64,000 nucleotides of DNA from Halomonas gemina (GTDB taxonomy: Bacteria > Pseudomonadota > Gammaproteobacteria > Pseudomonadales > Halomonadaceae). The stretch covers positions 248,001 to 312,000 of the forward strand of contig NZ_JAMJPK010000002.1 in NCBI RefSeq assembly GCF_023554995.1, given 5' to 3'. A program made the translations under genes and the position numbers. Numbering within the stretch: the first letter of the stretch is position 1; every line of letters begins with the position of its first letter. Of this stretch, positions 49,915-59,262 are shown piece by piece. The notes beneath the pieces were generated by a model that worked only from the letters and a program-made list of their open reading frames with translations, made no database searches and was not told the origin of the DNA.

Positions 49915-50099
49915 ATGAACAATCATCAATCCAAAGCTCATGCGAACGGGGCGAGGGGAAAGATCAATGAGGTTGGGTTGCCGGCAAGGTGATCGGCGAC
50001 AAAAGCATGGAGTACAAGGGTAAAGCAGAAAAGCAGGGCAGCAAGGCAGAAGCGAGGTGCGGCGATCTCAAGAGCGATATCAAGAAGTCAATGAAGTGA
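49915..50099 (+). pseudogene. Frameshifted second copy of csbD
   Basis: Reads ATG, N-N-H-Q-S-K-A-H-A, close to the start of the intact CsbD at 45603, then TGA 26 codons in. A five-base tandem duplication (GGTTG twice, near 49972-49981) breaks the frame; without it the rest reads AGKVIGDKSMEYKGKAE, then D-L-K-S-D-I-K-K-S and a stop at 50097-50099. Total length is 185 bases against 180 in the intact gene, exactly the five extra bases. Upstream DNA and ribosome site (GGAGATC) are preserved. Recently disabled duplicate. Confidence 0.92.
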
Positions 50100-50223
50100 A
50101 CGTTTCAACAGCATCCTCGAAGTGCCGGTATGAACCGGCTCGGTAATAAGTAGACGCGGATTCTCGGATTCTCGTTGCCGGATTAGGCTGGCGCATCTCG
50201 TCGAGGGTGCGCCAGCCGGTATG

Positions 50224-50469
50224 CTACAAGAGAGGGTCGAAATCGACCGCGTTGATATCCTGGCTCATCAGGTCATCGTCGCCTTCGGTGGCGTGCTTGG
50301 TAGGCTCGTCGACTTCCTCCTCGGGAAACGTCTCGAGTGGTGCTTCGGGCAAGCGTTCCGGCTTGAAGGGGTAGCCGTGCTGCTGCTCGCCTGGCTCGCG
50401 GCCGGGCATGCGCGTGAATGACTCGAACCTGGGCGTGGTAGGGGTGCTGTACTGGACGGGGGATGACAT
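50224..50469 (-). CDS. Small acidic hypothetical protein
   Basis: 81 residues, proline- and glutamate-rich (FPEEEVDEPTKHATEGDDD), no membrane segment or known motif. GAGG precedes ATG 50469. An 18-base palindrome lies 24 bases upstream at 50494-50511. The protein is probably disordered. Composition and ribosome site support it, but it may be a lineage-specific gene of unknown role. Confidence 0.5.
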   Translation of the reverse strand: MSSPVQYSTPTTPRFESFTRMPGREPGEQQHGYPFKPERLPEAPLETFPEEEVDEPTKHATEGDDDLMSQDINAVDFDPLL

Positions 50470-50821
50470 GGTGACCTCGCGTCATTGTCCGGCCTTCACG
50501 ATGTCGTGAAGCATCGGTGGCACGATTCTGGTGGAACGGCAGGCCGTCGTCGGTGCGCTAGGACACCATCGCCACCGATAATCGCCAAGCGCCTGGCGTG
50601 CCCTTGATCCTGGCGGTTGGCGCACTCATTTCAATCACATGACGCTTTTCTGGACGGGGCTGGTCAATATTGCAGCGTTCTGGTCTAGAATAGGTAACGG
50701 GTTGACCATCGCGAAAGACGCAGCGGTTGGCCCTCTGGCGTGTTGCCCCGTGCGGAGTGCACGAGCGGCGGCACCTGGTGTAACGCAGGGGGAGCCCCTG
50801 CCGGTCACAGTGGTAGACACG
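50470..50821. other. Intergenic region upstream of nadA
   Basis: 352 bases between the divergent small acidic gene and nadA. Contains a palindrome of eight-base arms CTTCACGA/TCGTGAAG at 50494-50511, a possible operator for the acidic protein gene. TAGAAT at 50686-50691 could be a -10 for nadA without a good -35. No coding frame is convincing. Confidence 0.45.
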
Positions 50822-51853
50822 ATGACGATCATGACTTCCCGTGCCGATCTGCGCGAGCAGCTCGCACGCACCTACTGCCCCACCCGCATTCCCGCCGAGG
50901 ACGAGGCGCGCATCGAGGAGATCAAGCATCTGCTCGAGGCCAACAATGCCGTGCTGGTGGCCCACTACTACACCGACGATGCCATCCAGCAGCTGGCCGA
51001 GGAGACCGGTGGCTGCGTGGCCGACTCCCTGGAGATGGCCCGCTTCGGGGCCCGCCACGAGGCCGACACCCTGGTGGTGGCCGGCGTGCGCTTCATGGGC
51101 GAGACCGCCAAGATCCTCTCCCCGGAGAAGCGGGTGCTGATGCCCACCCTTGAGGCGACCTGCTCGCTGGACGTGGGCTGTCCGGCCGACGCCTTCAGCG
51201 CCTTCTGCGACGCCCATCCCGACCGCACCGTGGTGGTCTATGCCAACACCTCCGCGGCGGTGAAGGCGCGCGCCGACTGGGTGGTGACCTCCTCCATTGC
51301 CGTGGACGTGATCGAGCACCTCCAGGCGCGCGGCGAGAAGATCCTCTGGGCCCCGGACAAGCACCTGGGGGGCTATATCCAGAAGCAGACTGGCGCCGAC
51401 ATGCTGCTCTGGGACGGCGCCTGCATCGTCCACGAGGAGTTCAAGGCCAAGGGCGTCGAGGACCTCAAGGGGCTCTATCCGGAGGCAGCCGTACTGGTGC
51501 ACCCGGAGTCGCCGGCCTCGGTGGTCGAGCTGGCCGATGTGGCGGGCTCCACCTCCCAGCTGATCAAGGCGGCGAAGGAGCTTCCCCACGACAAGCTGAT
51601 CGTGGCCACCGACCGCGGCATCTTCTTCAAGATGCAGCAGGCGGTGCCGGAGAAGACGCTCTTCGAGGCGCCCACCGCCGGCAATGGCGCGACCTGCAAG
51701 AGCTGCGCCCATTGCCCTTGGATGGCGATGAATGCCCTGGACAACCTGGCGGGCACCCTGCGCGACGGCTCTGGCGAGATCTTCGTCGATGAGGCCGTGC
51801 GCCTGGCGGCCCTCAAGCCCCTCGAGCGGATGCTCAACTTCCAGAAGTCATAG
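50822..51853 (+). CDS. nadA: Quinolinate synthase A
   Basis: 343 residues, the usual size. Makes quinolinate from iminoaspartate and dihydroxyacetone phosphate, the start of NAD synthesis. Cysteines expected to hold the 4Fe-4S cluster are in [24 protein letters not shown] and [32 protein letters not shown] and [10 protein letters not shown] are conserved. ATG 50822 is followed by a second ATG three codons on; no strong ribosome site seen. NadC lies about 9 kb away at 60678. Confidence 0.95.
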   Translation: MTIMTSRADLREQLARTYCPTRIPAEDEARIEEIKHLLEANNAVLVAHYYTDDAIQQLAEETGGCVADSLEMARFGARHEADTLVVAGVRFMGETAKILSPEKRVLMPTLEATCSLDVGCPADAFSAFCDAHPDRTVVVYANTSAAVKARADWVVTSSIAVDVIEHLQARGEKILWAPDKHLGGYIQKQTGADMLLWDGACIVHEEFKAKGVEDLKGLYPEAAVLVHPESPASVVELADVAGSTSQLIKAAKELPHDKLIVATDRGIFFKMQQAVPEKTLFEAPTAGNGATCKSCAHCPWMAMNALDNLAGTLRDGSGEIFVDEAVRLAALKPLERMLNFQKS

Positions 51854-51919
51854 CGGCCAAGCCACAAGCGCCCAGCTGTTCAGAGATGGGCGGCAGGTGT
51901 GAGGGAGCAAATGAGAAAT

Positions 51920-51944
51920 CCCACCGGATGTCGAGTCCGGTGGG
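51920..51944 (+). terminator. Hairpin terminator after nadA
   Basis: CCCACCGGA at 51920-51928 pairs with TCCGGTGGG at 51936-51944 (seven-base loop), followed by GCTTGTTCGTTG. It lies 67 bases after the nadA stop, so it should end the transcript. The downstream run is moderately T-rich. Confidence 0.7.
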
Positions 51945-51986
51945 GCTTGTTCGTTGATGTCAGCCATGGCCATGACATCATTCTGC

Positions 51987-52069
51987 GGCGCTTGGCGCTT
52001 GGCGCTTGGCGCTTGGCGCTTGGCGCTTGGCGCTTGGCGCTTGGCGCTTGGCGCTTGGCGCTTGGCGCT
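51987..52069. repeat. 7-bp tandem repeat, about 11.9 copies
   Basis: The unit GGCGCTT is repeated without interruption eleven times (51987 onward) plus a six-base partial unit ending at 52069. The final bases form the stop codon of the M48 protease gene on the minus strand. Because the period is not a multiple of three, gain or loss of units shifts any frame across it. Confidence 0.97.
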
Positions 52070-53570
52070 AGAATTTCTCCAGCGTCTCTCGATAGCCGAT
52101 GAAGTCCTCGCGACGCTGCTCGATATGGCGGGTGGCGGCGGTGTTGCCCTCGCGTTCGGCCACGTCCTTGGCCACCTCGAGCTGGCGGATGGCGCGGTCG
52201 ATGCGGCCGGTGAGCTGAAGCTGCTCGGCGCGGGCCAGGTGGCCCCAGGCCTCTCGACCGCTGCGGCCGGCGGCTTCCGCGAGGAGCGTGAACGCCTGCG
52301 GGTCCTCGGGACGGGCGTCGGCCAGCTCGCGCAGTACCTGATAGGCCTCGTCGGGGTCGCGCTGCAGTAGCGCCTCGCCCAGCAGCCGGCTGGCCGGCGA
52401 GTAGTCCGGCATCAGCCGCAGCTGGCGCCTGCTGCGCGCGATGGCCTCGTCGATGCGGCCGGCCTCGAAGGCGACCTGAGCCGCCGAGGCCGGCAGCATG
52501 GCCAGGTCGGGCTGTGACCGGGCCAGGGCGTCGAGCTCGTCCAGCGCCCGGTCGGTGCGCCCGGCACGAGCATCAATCAGCGCGGCCAGGTAGCGCCGGG
52601 CTTCCTCAGGCGCCTGGTCCTGGGCCAAGCGGGTGCTGGCCTGCTGCGGGTCGCGGTCATGGATCGTCAGCAGCGCCCGGGCCCTCACCAGTTGGTAGTG
52701 AAGGTCCCCATCGCGCGGCGCCGCCACTGAGATCTGGTCGGCGCGGGCCTGGGTATCGCTGATGCGCGACTCGGTCACCGGGTGGGTGAGCAGGAACTCC
52801 GGGGGATTTCCCCCCTGCAGGCTCACCATGCGCTGCATGGCGCGGAACATCTCCACCATGGCGCCCGGCTCATAGCCGGCGTCGGCCATGGCCTGCAGGC
52901 CCACGCGGTCGGCCTCCTGCTCGAAGCGCCGCGAGTAACTCAGCTGGTCCTGGATGAGGGCCGCCTGGGAGCCCATGGCGGCGGCGATGCCGGCATCGCC
53001 GCCGCCCCCGGCGGCGATCAGCATGCCGGCGAGCATGGCCGCCATGGCCGGAATCTGGGTCTGCTCGGCGCGGGCCTGGCCGCGGGCATAGTGACGCTGG
53101 GAGAGATGGCCGAGCTCGTGGGCGATCACCGAGGCCAACTGGGCCTCGCGTTCGGCGAAGGCGAACAGTCCGGCGTTGACGCCGATCACCCCGCCGGGCA
53201 CGGCGAAGGCGTTGAGCAGGCGGCTCTCCACCAGGGTCACGGCGGTGCGAGCGTCGCCCAGGCCGCTGTGGGGCAGCAGGCGGGCCACCAGCGACTCCAC
53301 GTAGTCCTGGGCGATGGCATCCTGCCATTCGGGGGCGCGGGCGCGGAACTGGCGCAGCCAGGCGCGGCCCAGACGGTACTCCTCGCCGCTGATGGCCTGG
53401 CTGCCGCCGCGGGTCAGGCTGGGCAGTCCGTAGTCGCCCCCGGCCGCGACCGCGGGGCTTCGGGTCAGGCCCGGGGCCTCGTAGCGGTCGGGGGACTGGG
53501 CCTGGGTCGGCAGGGCAAGCACCAGGCTCAGGGCGCAGGCGGTGAGGCAGTTTCCGGTTCGACGCAGCAT
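52068..53570 (-). CDS. bepA: M48 peptidase with TPR tail, BepA/YfgC-like
   Basis: 500 residues. Signal peptide TACALSLVLALPTQAQS exports it to the periplasm. The zinc site is IAHELGHLSQRHYARGQ with the third ligand in RRFEQEADRVGLQAM, followed by helical repeats (TPR-like) to the end. Assists outer membrane protein assembly or degrades misassembled ones, as BepA does with BamA. ATG 53570 follows GAGGA. The stop (TAG at 52068-52070) abuts the 7-bp repeat. Divergent from tusA. Confidence 0.92.
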   Translation of the reverse strand: MLRRTGNCLTACALSLVLALPTQAQSPDRYEAPGLTRSPAVAAGGDYGLPSLTRGGSQAISGEEYRLGRAWLRQFRARAPEWQDAIAQDYVESLVARLLPHSGLGDARTAVTLVESRLLNAFAVPGGVIGVNAGLFAFAEREAQLASVIAHELGHLSQRHYARGQARAEQTQIPAMAAMLAGMLIAAGGGGDAGIAAAMGSQAALIQDQLSYSRRFEQEADRVGLQAMADAGYEPGAMVEMFRAMQRMVSLQGGNPPEFLLTHPVTESRISDTQARADQISVAAPRDGDLHYQLVRARALLTIHDRDPQQASTRLAQDQAPEEARRYLAALIDARAGRTDRALDELDALARSQPDLAMLPASAAQVAFEAGRIDEAIARSRRQLRLMPDYSPASRLLGEALLQRDPDEAYQVLRELADARPEDPQAFTLLAEAAGRSGREAWGHLARAEQLQLTGRIDRAIRQLEVAKDVAEREGNTAATRHIEQRREDFIGYRETLEKF

Positions 53571-53712
53571 GGCCGTCCTCGTCAAGGGGAGCGCAAGGGG
53601 GGCGGGTACCCAGTTGTGACATTGATTCAACCCGCAAAGTGCCTTTAAATCGCAGGGGCTTGCGTGCGGTCCCACGGGCGGCACATCCTGTTCTATCTTC
53701 CCGGGAGACACC

Positions 53713-53961
53713 ATGGCGCTGCAACCCGATGACCTGCTCGATGCCCGCGGTCTTCCCTGCCCCCTGCCGCTGCTCAAGGCCAAGCAGGCGCTGTCGCGCC
53801 TCGCGCCCGGCCAGCTGCTGGAGGTCATGGCCACCGATGCGGGCTCCTGGCGCGACTTCGAGACCTTCGTGGCCCAGAGCGCCCACGAGATGCCGGCCAG
53901 GGAAGAGCGCGGTGACGTCTACCACTACTGGGTCCGCAAGGGCGGGGAGCCGGCTCCATGA
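53713..53961 (+). CDS. TusA/SirA-like sulfurtransferase
   Basis: 82 residues. LLDARGLPCPLPLLKAKQAL carries the CPxP motif with the sulfur-carrying cysteine. TusA family relays sulfur for tRNA 2-thiolation and other pathways; without a genome-wide view the exact member is uncertain (TusA, YeeD or YedF). ATG 53713 follows GGGAGAC. Overlaps the downstream permease by ATGA, so they are coupled; such pairs of TusA-like and PerM-like genes occur in related bacteria. Confidence 0.88.
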   Translation: MALQPDDLLDARGLPCPLPLLKAKQALSRLAPGQLLEVMATDAGSWRDFETFVAQSAHEMPAREERGDVYHYWVRKGGEPAP

Positions 53962-55058
53962 CGCTGAGGTCGGTCTTCAGGAGCTGGATCGAGCACTACT
54001 TCTCCGACGAGGAGGCGGTGATCCTGCTAGTGGTGCTGGTGCTGGGCTTCGCCGCGGTGATCCTGTTCGGGCGCATGCTGGCGCCCTTTCTCATCGCCCT
54101 GGTGGTCGCCTTCCTGCTGCAGGGGCCGGTAAGCTGGATGGAGCGGCGCAGGATGCCGCGCCTGCTGGCGGTGTTCGTGGTGTTCCTGGCCTTCATCGGG
54201 GTACTGCTGGCGCTGGCCTTCATCCTGATGCCGCTGATCTGGAATCAGCTGGTGGGGCTGGTCCAGGAGGCGCCGCGCATGTTTGCCAGCGGCCAGCAGC
54301 TGCTGGATGAACTCCAGGAGCGCTATCCCAACCTGGTCACCCCCGACCAGATGCAGAACTGGATCGACGTGGCCGGCCGCGAGATGACCCAACTCGGCCA
54401 GCGCGCCCTGACCCTGTCGCTGGCCTCGTTGGGCAACGTTCTGACGTTGATCGTCTACCTGATCCTGGTACCGATCCTGGTGTTCTTCATGCTCAAGGAC
54501 CGCGACCGCCTGGTGGGCTTCACCACCTCGCTGCTGCCCCAGCGGCGCGAGCTGATGACCCGCATCTGGGAAGAGATGGACGACCAGATCGCCAACTACG
54601 TGCGTGGCAAGTTCATCGAGATCATCATCGTCGGCACCGCGGCCTTCTTCACCTTCACCTACTTCAGACTCCCCTACACGGCGCTGCTTTCAGTGGTGGT
54701 CGGCGTGTCGGTGCTGGTGCCCTATATCGGGGCGGCGGTGACCACCCTGCCGGTGGCGGCGGTGGCCGGCTTCCACTTCGGCCTGACGGACGAGTTCCTC
54801 TATGTGCTGGTCGCCTACGGCGTACTGCAGGCGCTGGACGGCAACGTCCTGTCGCCGATCCTGTTCTCCGAGGCGGTCAACATCCATCCGGTGTCGATCA
54901 TCCTGGCGATCCTCTTCTTCGGCGGGATCTGGGGCTTCTGGGGGGTCTTCTTCGCCATCCCCCTGGCGACCCTGCTCAAGGCGCTGGTCTACGCCTGGCC
55001 GCGGGGCATCAAGCAGCGCCACCGGCAGGAGTCGGCCGAGACGCCCGCCGAGCCGTGA
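53958..55058 (+). CDS. PerM/AI-2E transporter family permease
   Basis: 366 residues with about eight hydrophobic helices. Early LLVVLVLGFAAVILFGRML and FLIALVVAFLLQGPVSWMERRRMPRLLAV, and later VPYIGAAVTTLP and FGGIWGFWGVFFAIPLATLLKAL are UPF0118/PerM landmarks. Family members move ions, peptides or autoinducers; substrate unknown. Starts within the stop of the TusA-like gene. Confidence 0.9.
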   Translation: MTLRSVFRSWIEHYFSDEEAVILLVVLVLGFAAVILFGRMLAPFLIALVVAFLLQGPVSWMERRRMPRLLAVFVVFLAFIGVLLALAFILMPLIWNQLVGLVQEAPRMFASGQQLLDELQERYPNLVTPDQMQNWIDVAGREMTQLGQRALTLSLASLGNVLTLIVYLILVPILVFFMLKDRDRLVGFTTSLLPQRRELMTRIWEEMDDQIANYVRGKFIEIIIVGTAAFFTFTYFRLPYTALLSVVVGVSVLVPYIGAAVTTLPVAAVAGFHFGLTDEFLYVLVAYGVLQALDGNVLSPILFSEAVNIHPVSIILAILFFGGIWGFWGVFFAIPLATLLKALVYAWPRGIKQRHRQESAETPAEP

Positions 55059-55119
55059 GCGTCCCGGAGCGCGGGCGGAGGTGCTCGCGCGATGGTGGGG
55101 AGCCCGGCGATCAGAGAGA

Positions 55120-55593
55120 TCAGCCGGCGTGCAGGGCCTGGGCGGCCTCCAGTACTTCCTGGGCATGGCCCTTGACCTTGACGCCGCGCCACTCGCGGAC
55201 GAGCTTGCCGTCGGCGTCGATCAGGAAGGTACTGCGCTCGATCCCCAGGTGCTCCTTTCCGTAGAGCTTCTTGAGCTTGATGACGTCGAACAGCCGGCAG
55301 AGCGCCTCATCCTTGTCGGAGATCAACGCGAAGTTGAAGCCCTGCTTGGCCTTGAAGTTCTCCTGGGCGCGGATGCCGTCCCGGGAGATGCCAAGGATGA
55401 CGGTATCGGCGGCGTCGAAGGCCTCCTTGCGATCGCGGAAGTCGCCACCCTCGGTAGTGCACCCGGGGGTGCTGGCCTTGGGGTAGAAGTAGACCACCAC
55501 CTGCTTGCCCTTCAGGTCGGAGAGGGTGACGGCGGTGTCGCCGGTGGCAGTGGCGGTGAAGTCCGGAACGGGCTCGCCGGGGCTGACGCTCAT
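55120..55593 (-). CDS. bcp: Peroxiredoxin Bcp/PrxQ
   Basis: 157 residues. [23 protein letters not shown] holds the peroxidatic cysteine. The resolving cysteine usually five residues later is missing (glycine there), so it may be a 1-Cys type or use the C in DEALCRLF. Reduces hydroperoxides with thioredoxin or glutathione. ATG 55593 is chosen; a longer frame adds non-conserved residues. Divergent with dapA, 181 bases between starts. Confidence 0.93.
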   Translation of the reverse strand: MSVSPGEPVPDFTATATGDTAVTLSDLKGKQVVVYFYPKASTPGCTTEGGDFRDRKEAFDAADTVILGISRDGIRAQENFKAKQGFNFALISDKDEALCRLFDVIKLKKLYGKEHLGIERSTFLIDADGKLVREWRGVKVKGHAQEVLEAAQALHAG

Positions 55594-55774
55594 GGTCGTG
55601 CTCCTGTCGTGGATGAAGGAAGGAGTCCCGATTACACGCAACCCGTGGCGAACTGTAAAGTCGCGGCTGTACAGGCTCCCGAGGCCTGAGTACCATTTGG
55701 CCCCTGGCACCGGGGCAGGTCCCGGGGCGTTGCCCGAGACCGCGAATGCAGGCGAATCGAGAGGAATCGAGAGG

Positions 55775-56659
55775 ATGATCACTGGCAGTATCGTCGCGCT
55801 GGCGACGCCGATGAAGGTCAACGGCGATATCGACTGGGAGGCCCTGCGCCGCCTGGTGCACTTTCATCTCGACAATGGCACCGATGCGATCGTCGCGGCC
55901 GGCACTACCGGCGAGCCGACCACCATGTCGTTCGCCGAGCATTTCGATGTCATCCGCACCGTGGTGGAGGAGGTGAACGGACGCGTTCCGGTGATCGCCG
56001 GCACCGGCTCCAACAATACCACCGAGGCGGTGGAGCTGGCCCGCTACGCCAGCGAGGTCGGGGCGGATTGCTGCCTGACCGTGGCGCCCTACTACAACAA
56101 GCCCACCCAGGAAGGGCTCTACCGGCACTTCAAGGCCATCGCCGAGAGCAGCGACCTGCCGGTGATCCTCTACAACGTTCCGGGACGCACCTGCTCGGAC
56201 ATCTACAACGAGACCGTGCTGCGCCTGGCCGAGGTCGACAGGATCATCGGGCTCAAGGACGCCACCGGCAACCTGGAGCGCGCCGAGGACCTGATCGCGC
56301 GCCTCGAGGGCAGCGGCTTCATGCTCTATTCCGGGGATGACGCCACCGCCTGCGACTTCATGCTGATGGGGGGCCATGGCGACATCTCGGTGACGGCCAA
56401 CGTGGCGCCGCGGGCCATGCACGAGCTGTGCAGTGCCGCCGTGGCCGGAGATGCCGACCGGGCCCACCAGATCAACACCCGGCTGATGCCGCTGCACACC
56501 AACCTGGGGATCGAGTCCAACCCGATCCCGGTCAAGTGGGCGCTGTACCGCATGGGCCACATCGAGCCCGGCATCCGGCTGCCGCTGACCTGGCTCTCCG
56601 AGAAGTATCACTCCACCGTCAGCGAGGCCCTGCAGCTGGCGGGGCTGATCGACGATTGA
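55775..56659 (+). CDS. dapA: 4-hydroxy-tetrahydrodipicolinate synthase
   Basis: 294 residues, exactly usual. Condenses pyruvate and aspartate semialdehyde in lysine and diaminopimelate synthesis. [42 protein letters not shown] and catalytic lysine in IGLKDATGN are all present. ATG 55775 after GAGAGG; a duplicated GAATCGAGAGG stretch lies just ahead. Followed after 43 bases by bamC, MBL hydrolase and purC: the classic dapA-bamC-purC neighbourhood of gammaproteobacteria. Confidence 0.96.
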   Translation: MITGSIVALATPMKVNGDIDWEALRRLVHFHLDNGTDAIVAAGTTGEPTTMSFAEHFDVIRTVVEEVNGRVPVIAGTGSNNTTEAVELARYASEVGADCCLTVAPYYNKPTQEGLYRHFKAIAESSDLPVILYNVPGRTCSDIYNETVLRLAEVDRIIGLKDATGNLERAEDLIARLEGSGFMLYSGDDATACDFMLMGGHGDISVTANVAPRAMHELCSAAVAGDADRAHQINTRLMPLHTNLGIESNPIPVKWALYRMGHIEPGIRLPLTWLSEKYHSTVSEALQLAGLIDD

Positions 56660-56702
56660 GCGGTGTCCGACACCGCACCACAACTCTAGGCAAGGTGGAC
56701 GC

Positions 56703-57671
56703 ATGAACTCTGCGCTGAAATGGATGCCGCTGGTGGCGGTCATCGCCCTGGCCACGGCCGGCTGTGCCCGTGATGGCTTCTATCATGATCGCAACCTCGA
56801 CTACGACGAGGCCGAGGAGAATGCGCCCCTGGTGCTGCCGGATGGCCGCGATGCCGACCGCTACCGGGATGCCATGCCGGTCCCCGAGGTGAGCGGCACG
56901 CGGCCCGCCGAGGATGGCGTGGTCGAGGCACCGCTCCCCCAGGCCCTGTCGCCCGGGCGCGCCAGGGAACGAGGCTATGTCGAGCGTCGCGCGATCGGTG
57001 ACGAGCGCTGGCTGGTGGTCGGAGCGGCACCGGCAACGGTGTGGCCGGAGCTCGAGCGCTTCGTGCAGAGCCGCGGCCTGACCGTGACCGCCAGCGACTC
57101 GCGCCGCGGTATCCTGGAGACCGACCAGGCCAGGCTCAGCGTCCGCCAGGGGTTGCGCAGCGGCGACAGCGAGATACGCTGCGAGCAGGGCGGCGCCCCC
57201 CAGGCAGCCTGTCTGACGGCGCTGGAGCGCCACTTCGAGGCATTCAGCGCCTCGTCGAGCGCCGCCTCGCTGACCGCGCAGCGCCCCGTTGCCCAGGATC
57301 GTGCCCGATTCGAGCAGCGCGGTGACGACTGGCAGGTCATCCTGCCCTTCGCGACGGACCGTCTGTGGGCCGAGCTCAGCCATCAGCTGGAGCTCGATTT
57401 CTCGGTCGAGGGCCGCCGCGAGCTGCTTGAGCGCGACCCCGCCTCGCGCAGCTTCCTGGTGGACTACCTGACCCGCAGTGAGCGCGAGCGGGGCCTGCTG
57501 CGCTCGATGGCGACCCTCAACCTGGGCGAGTCGCCCCGCCAGGTGCGCCTGGTGATGGAGTCTCGTGGCCCTGAGGAGACCGTGCTCAAGGCCCAGAGCG
57601 CCGGCGAGGAAGCGCTCTCCACCGAGGACCAGCGCGAGCTGCTCGAGCGGGTGGCGGGCCTGTTGCGCTGA
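56703..57671 (+). CDS. bamC: Outer membrane assembly lipoprotein BamC
   Basis: 322 residues. Lipoprotein signal ending in LATAGCARDG, so it is lipidated at the cysteine. Two helix-grip domains (GDERWLVVGAAPATVWPELERF, DDWQVILPFATDRLWAELSHQL) are characteristic of BamC (NlpB), a part of the Bam complex for outer membrane proteins. Position after dapA is as in E. coli. The ATG of the next gene overlaps its stop by one base (TGATG). Confidence 0.92.
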   Translation: MNSALKWMPLVAVIALATAGCARDGFYHDRNLDYDEAEENAPLVLPDGRDADRYRDAMPVPEVSGTRPAEDGVVEAPLPQALSPGRARERGYVERRAIGDERWLVVGAAPATVWPELERFVQSRGLTVTASDSRRGILETDQARLSVRQGLRSGDSEIRCEQGGAPQAACLTALERHFEAFSASSSAASLTAQRPVAQDRARFEQRGDDWQVILPFATDRLWAELSHQLELDFSVEGRRELLERDPASRSFLVDYLTRSERERGLLRSMATLNLGESPRQVRLVMESRGPEETVLKAQSAGEEALSTEDQRELLERVAGLLR

Positions 57672-58465
57672 TGAGCAACACGGTGCCGGGCGGGAGCGGA
57701 TGCCTCTCCTTCGCCTCCCTGGGCAGCGGCAGCAAGGGCAACGCCACCCTGGTCAGCGACGGCGAGACGCACCTGCTGGTCGACTGCGGCTTCACCCTGC
57801 GCGAGACCGAACGCCGTCTGGCTGGCCTGGGGCTGCATCCCCGCCAGCTCGATGCCCTGCTGGTGACCCACGAGCATGGTGACCATGTGCGGGGTGTCGG
57901 CCCCCTGGCCCGCCGTCACGGGATGCCGGTCTACCTGACGCCGGGCACCTGGCTGTCGGGCCGGCTCGGCGAGCTGCCACGCTGCCACTGGATCACTCCC
58001 CAGGCCCGATTCGCGGTCAAGGGGCTGACCATCGACCCGGTCACCGTGCCCCATGACGCCCGGGAGCCGGTGCAGTTTCGCATCACTGCCGGCGAACGGC
58101 GCCTCGGCCTGCTTACCGACCTGGGGCATCCCAGCGTGCATGTGGTCGAGGCCTTCGCCGGCTGCGACGGCCTGGTGCTGGAGTGCAACCACGACCCGCG
58201 GATGCTCGCCGAGGGCCCCTATCCCGCCAGCCTCAAGCGACGGGTCGGCGGCGACTGGGGGCACCTGGCCAACGGCCAGGCGGCCTGGCTGCTGCAACGG
58301 CTGGGGCTCGACCGCCTGCAGCACATCGTCTGTTCGCACCTCTCGGAACACAACAACCGCCCCGAGCTGGCCCTGGCGGCCCTGGTGCCGCTGCTCGACG
58401 GCGATGAATCCCGGCTGAGGGTCGCCGCCCAGGACCCTGGCCTGGCCTGGCAGACCCTCGGCTGA
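57671..58465 (+). CDS. MBL-fold metallo-hydrolase, WalJ/YycJ-like
   Basis: 264 residues. [27 protein letters not shown] with the HxHxDH metal site, LLTDLGHPS and SHLSEHNN are features of the YycJ/WalJ group, a presumed exonuclease-type phosphodiesterase. Located between bamC and purC. In Bacillus, WalJ affects cell division and DNA replication control, but no function is settled in proteobacteria. Start overlaps bamC; ATG 57671. Confidence 0.9.
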   Translation: MSNTVPGGSGCLSFASLGSGSKGNATLVSDGETHLLVDCGFTLRETERRLAGLGLHPRQLDALLVTHEHGDHVRGVGPLARRHGMPVYLTPGTWLSGRLGELPRCHWITPQARFAVKGLTIDPVTVPHDAREPVQFRITAGERRLGLLTDLGHPSVHVVEAFAGCDGLVLECNHDPRMLAEGPYPASLKRRVGGDWGHLANGQAAWLLQRLGLDRLQHIVCSHLSEHNNRPELALAALVPLLDGDESRLRVAAQDPGLAWQTLG

Positions 58466-58506
58466 ACGACCATCCTGACTCGTATCCGTGCCTCTGGAGG
58501 CTCCCT

Positions 58507-59220
58507 ATGGAAAAGCGCCAAGAACTCTATGCCGGCAAGGCCAAGTCGGTCCATGCCACCGATGACCCCGATCGCCTGATCCTGACCTTCCGCGACGACA
58601 CCAGCGCCTTCGACGGCGAGCGCATGGAGTCGCTGGCCCGCAAGGGCATGGTCAACAACCGCTTCAATGCCTTCATCATGGAGAAGTTGCAGGAGGCTGG
58701 TATCCCCACCCATTTCGACCGGCGCCTCTCCGACACCGAGAGCCTGGTGAAGAACCTCGAGATGATCCCGGTGGAGTGCGTGGTGCGCAACATCGCCGCC
58801 GGCGGCCTGGTCAAGCGCCTCGGCGTGGAGGAGGGCCAGGCCCTCGAGCCCCCCACCTTCGAGCTGTTCCTCAAGAACGATGCCCTGCACGATCCTATGA
58901 TCAACGAGTCGCTGGCCGAGACCTTCGGCTGGGCGACCCCCGAGCAGCTGGCCGAGATGAAGGCGCTCACCTTCCGCGTCAACGAGGTGCTCAAGCAACT
59001 CTTTGCCGAGGGAGGCCTGCTGCTGGTGGACTACAAGCTGGAGTTCGGCCTGTTCAAGGGCGAGATCGTGCTGGGCGACGAGTTCTCCCCGGACGGCTGT
59101 CGCCTGTGGGACGCCGAGACCCGCGAGAAGCTCGACAAGGACCGCTTCCGCCAGGGGCTGGGCGGCGTGATCGAGGCCTACGAGGAGGTGGGCCGACGCA
59201 TCGGCATCGACTTCGACTGA
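58507..59220 (+). CDS. purC: SAICAR synthetase
   Basis: 237 residues, usual. Adds aspartate to CAIR in purine synthesis with [55 protein letters not shown] and [14 protein letters not shown] are conserved. ATG 58507 follows TGGAGG with eight bases spacing. Ends the dapA-bamC-MBL-purC run, before a perfect bidirectional palindrome. Confidence 0.96.
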   Translation: MEKRQELYAGKAKSVHATDDPDRLILTFRDDTSAFDGERMESLARKGMVNNRFNAFIMEKLQEAGIPTHFDRRLSDTESLVKNLEMIPVECVVRNIAAGGLVKRLGVEEGQALEPPTFELFLKNDALHDPMINESLAETFGWATPEQLAEMKALTFRVNEVLKQLFAEGGLLLVDYKLEFGLFKGEIVLGDEFSPDGCRLWDAETREKLDKDRFRQGLGGVIEAYEEVGRRIGIDFD

Positions 59221-59240
59221 GGCCGTTCGCACGATGCGAG

Positions 59241-59260
59241 AAGGGCCCCGCGGGGCCCTT
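59241..59260. terminator. Bidirectional terminator between purC and trmO
   Basis: AAGGGCCCCG at 59241-59250 is exactly complementary to CGGGGCCCTT at 59251-59260, with T on the + side (CCCTTTGT). It lies between convergent purC and the trmO-like gene and can end both transcripts. Confidence 0.85.
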
Positions 59261-59262
59261 TG

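Noticed and set aside
51987..52069. Heptamer array as a CRISPR
   Set aside because: Units are contiguous seven-base repeats without spacers.
51954..52102. RLALGAW repeat peptide encoded across the heptamer array
   Set aside because: All frames of a seven-base repeat stay open; no ribosome site or conservation seen.
55594..55774. Lysine riboswitch before dapA
   Set aside because: The gap is only 181 bases shared with a divergent gene and shows no recognisable aptamer helices.
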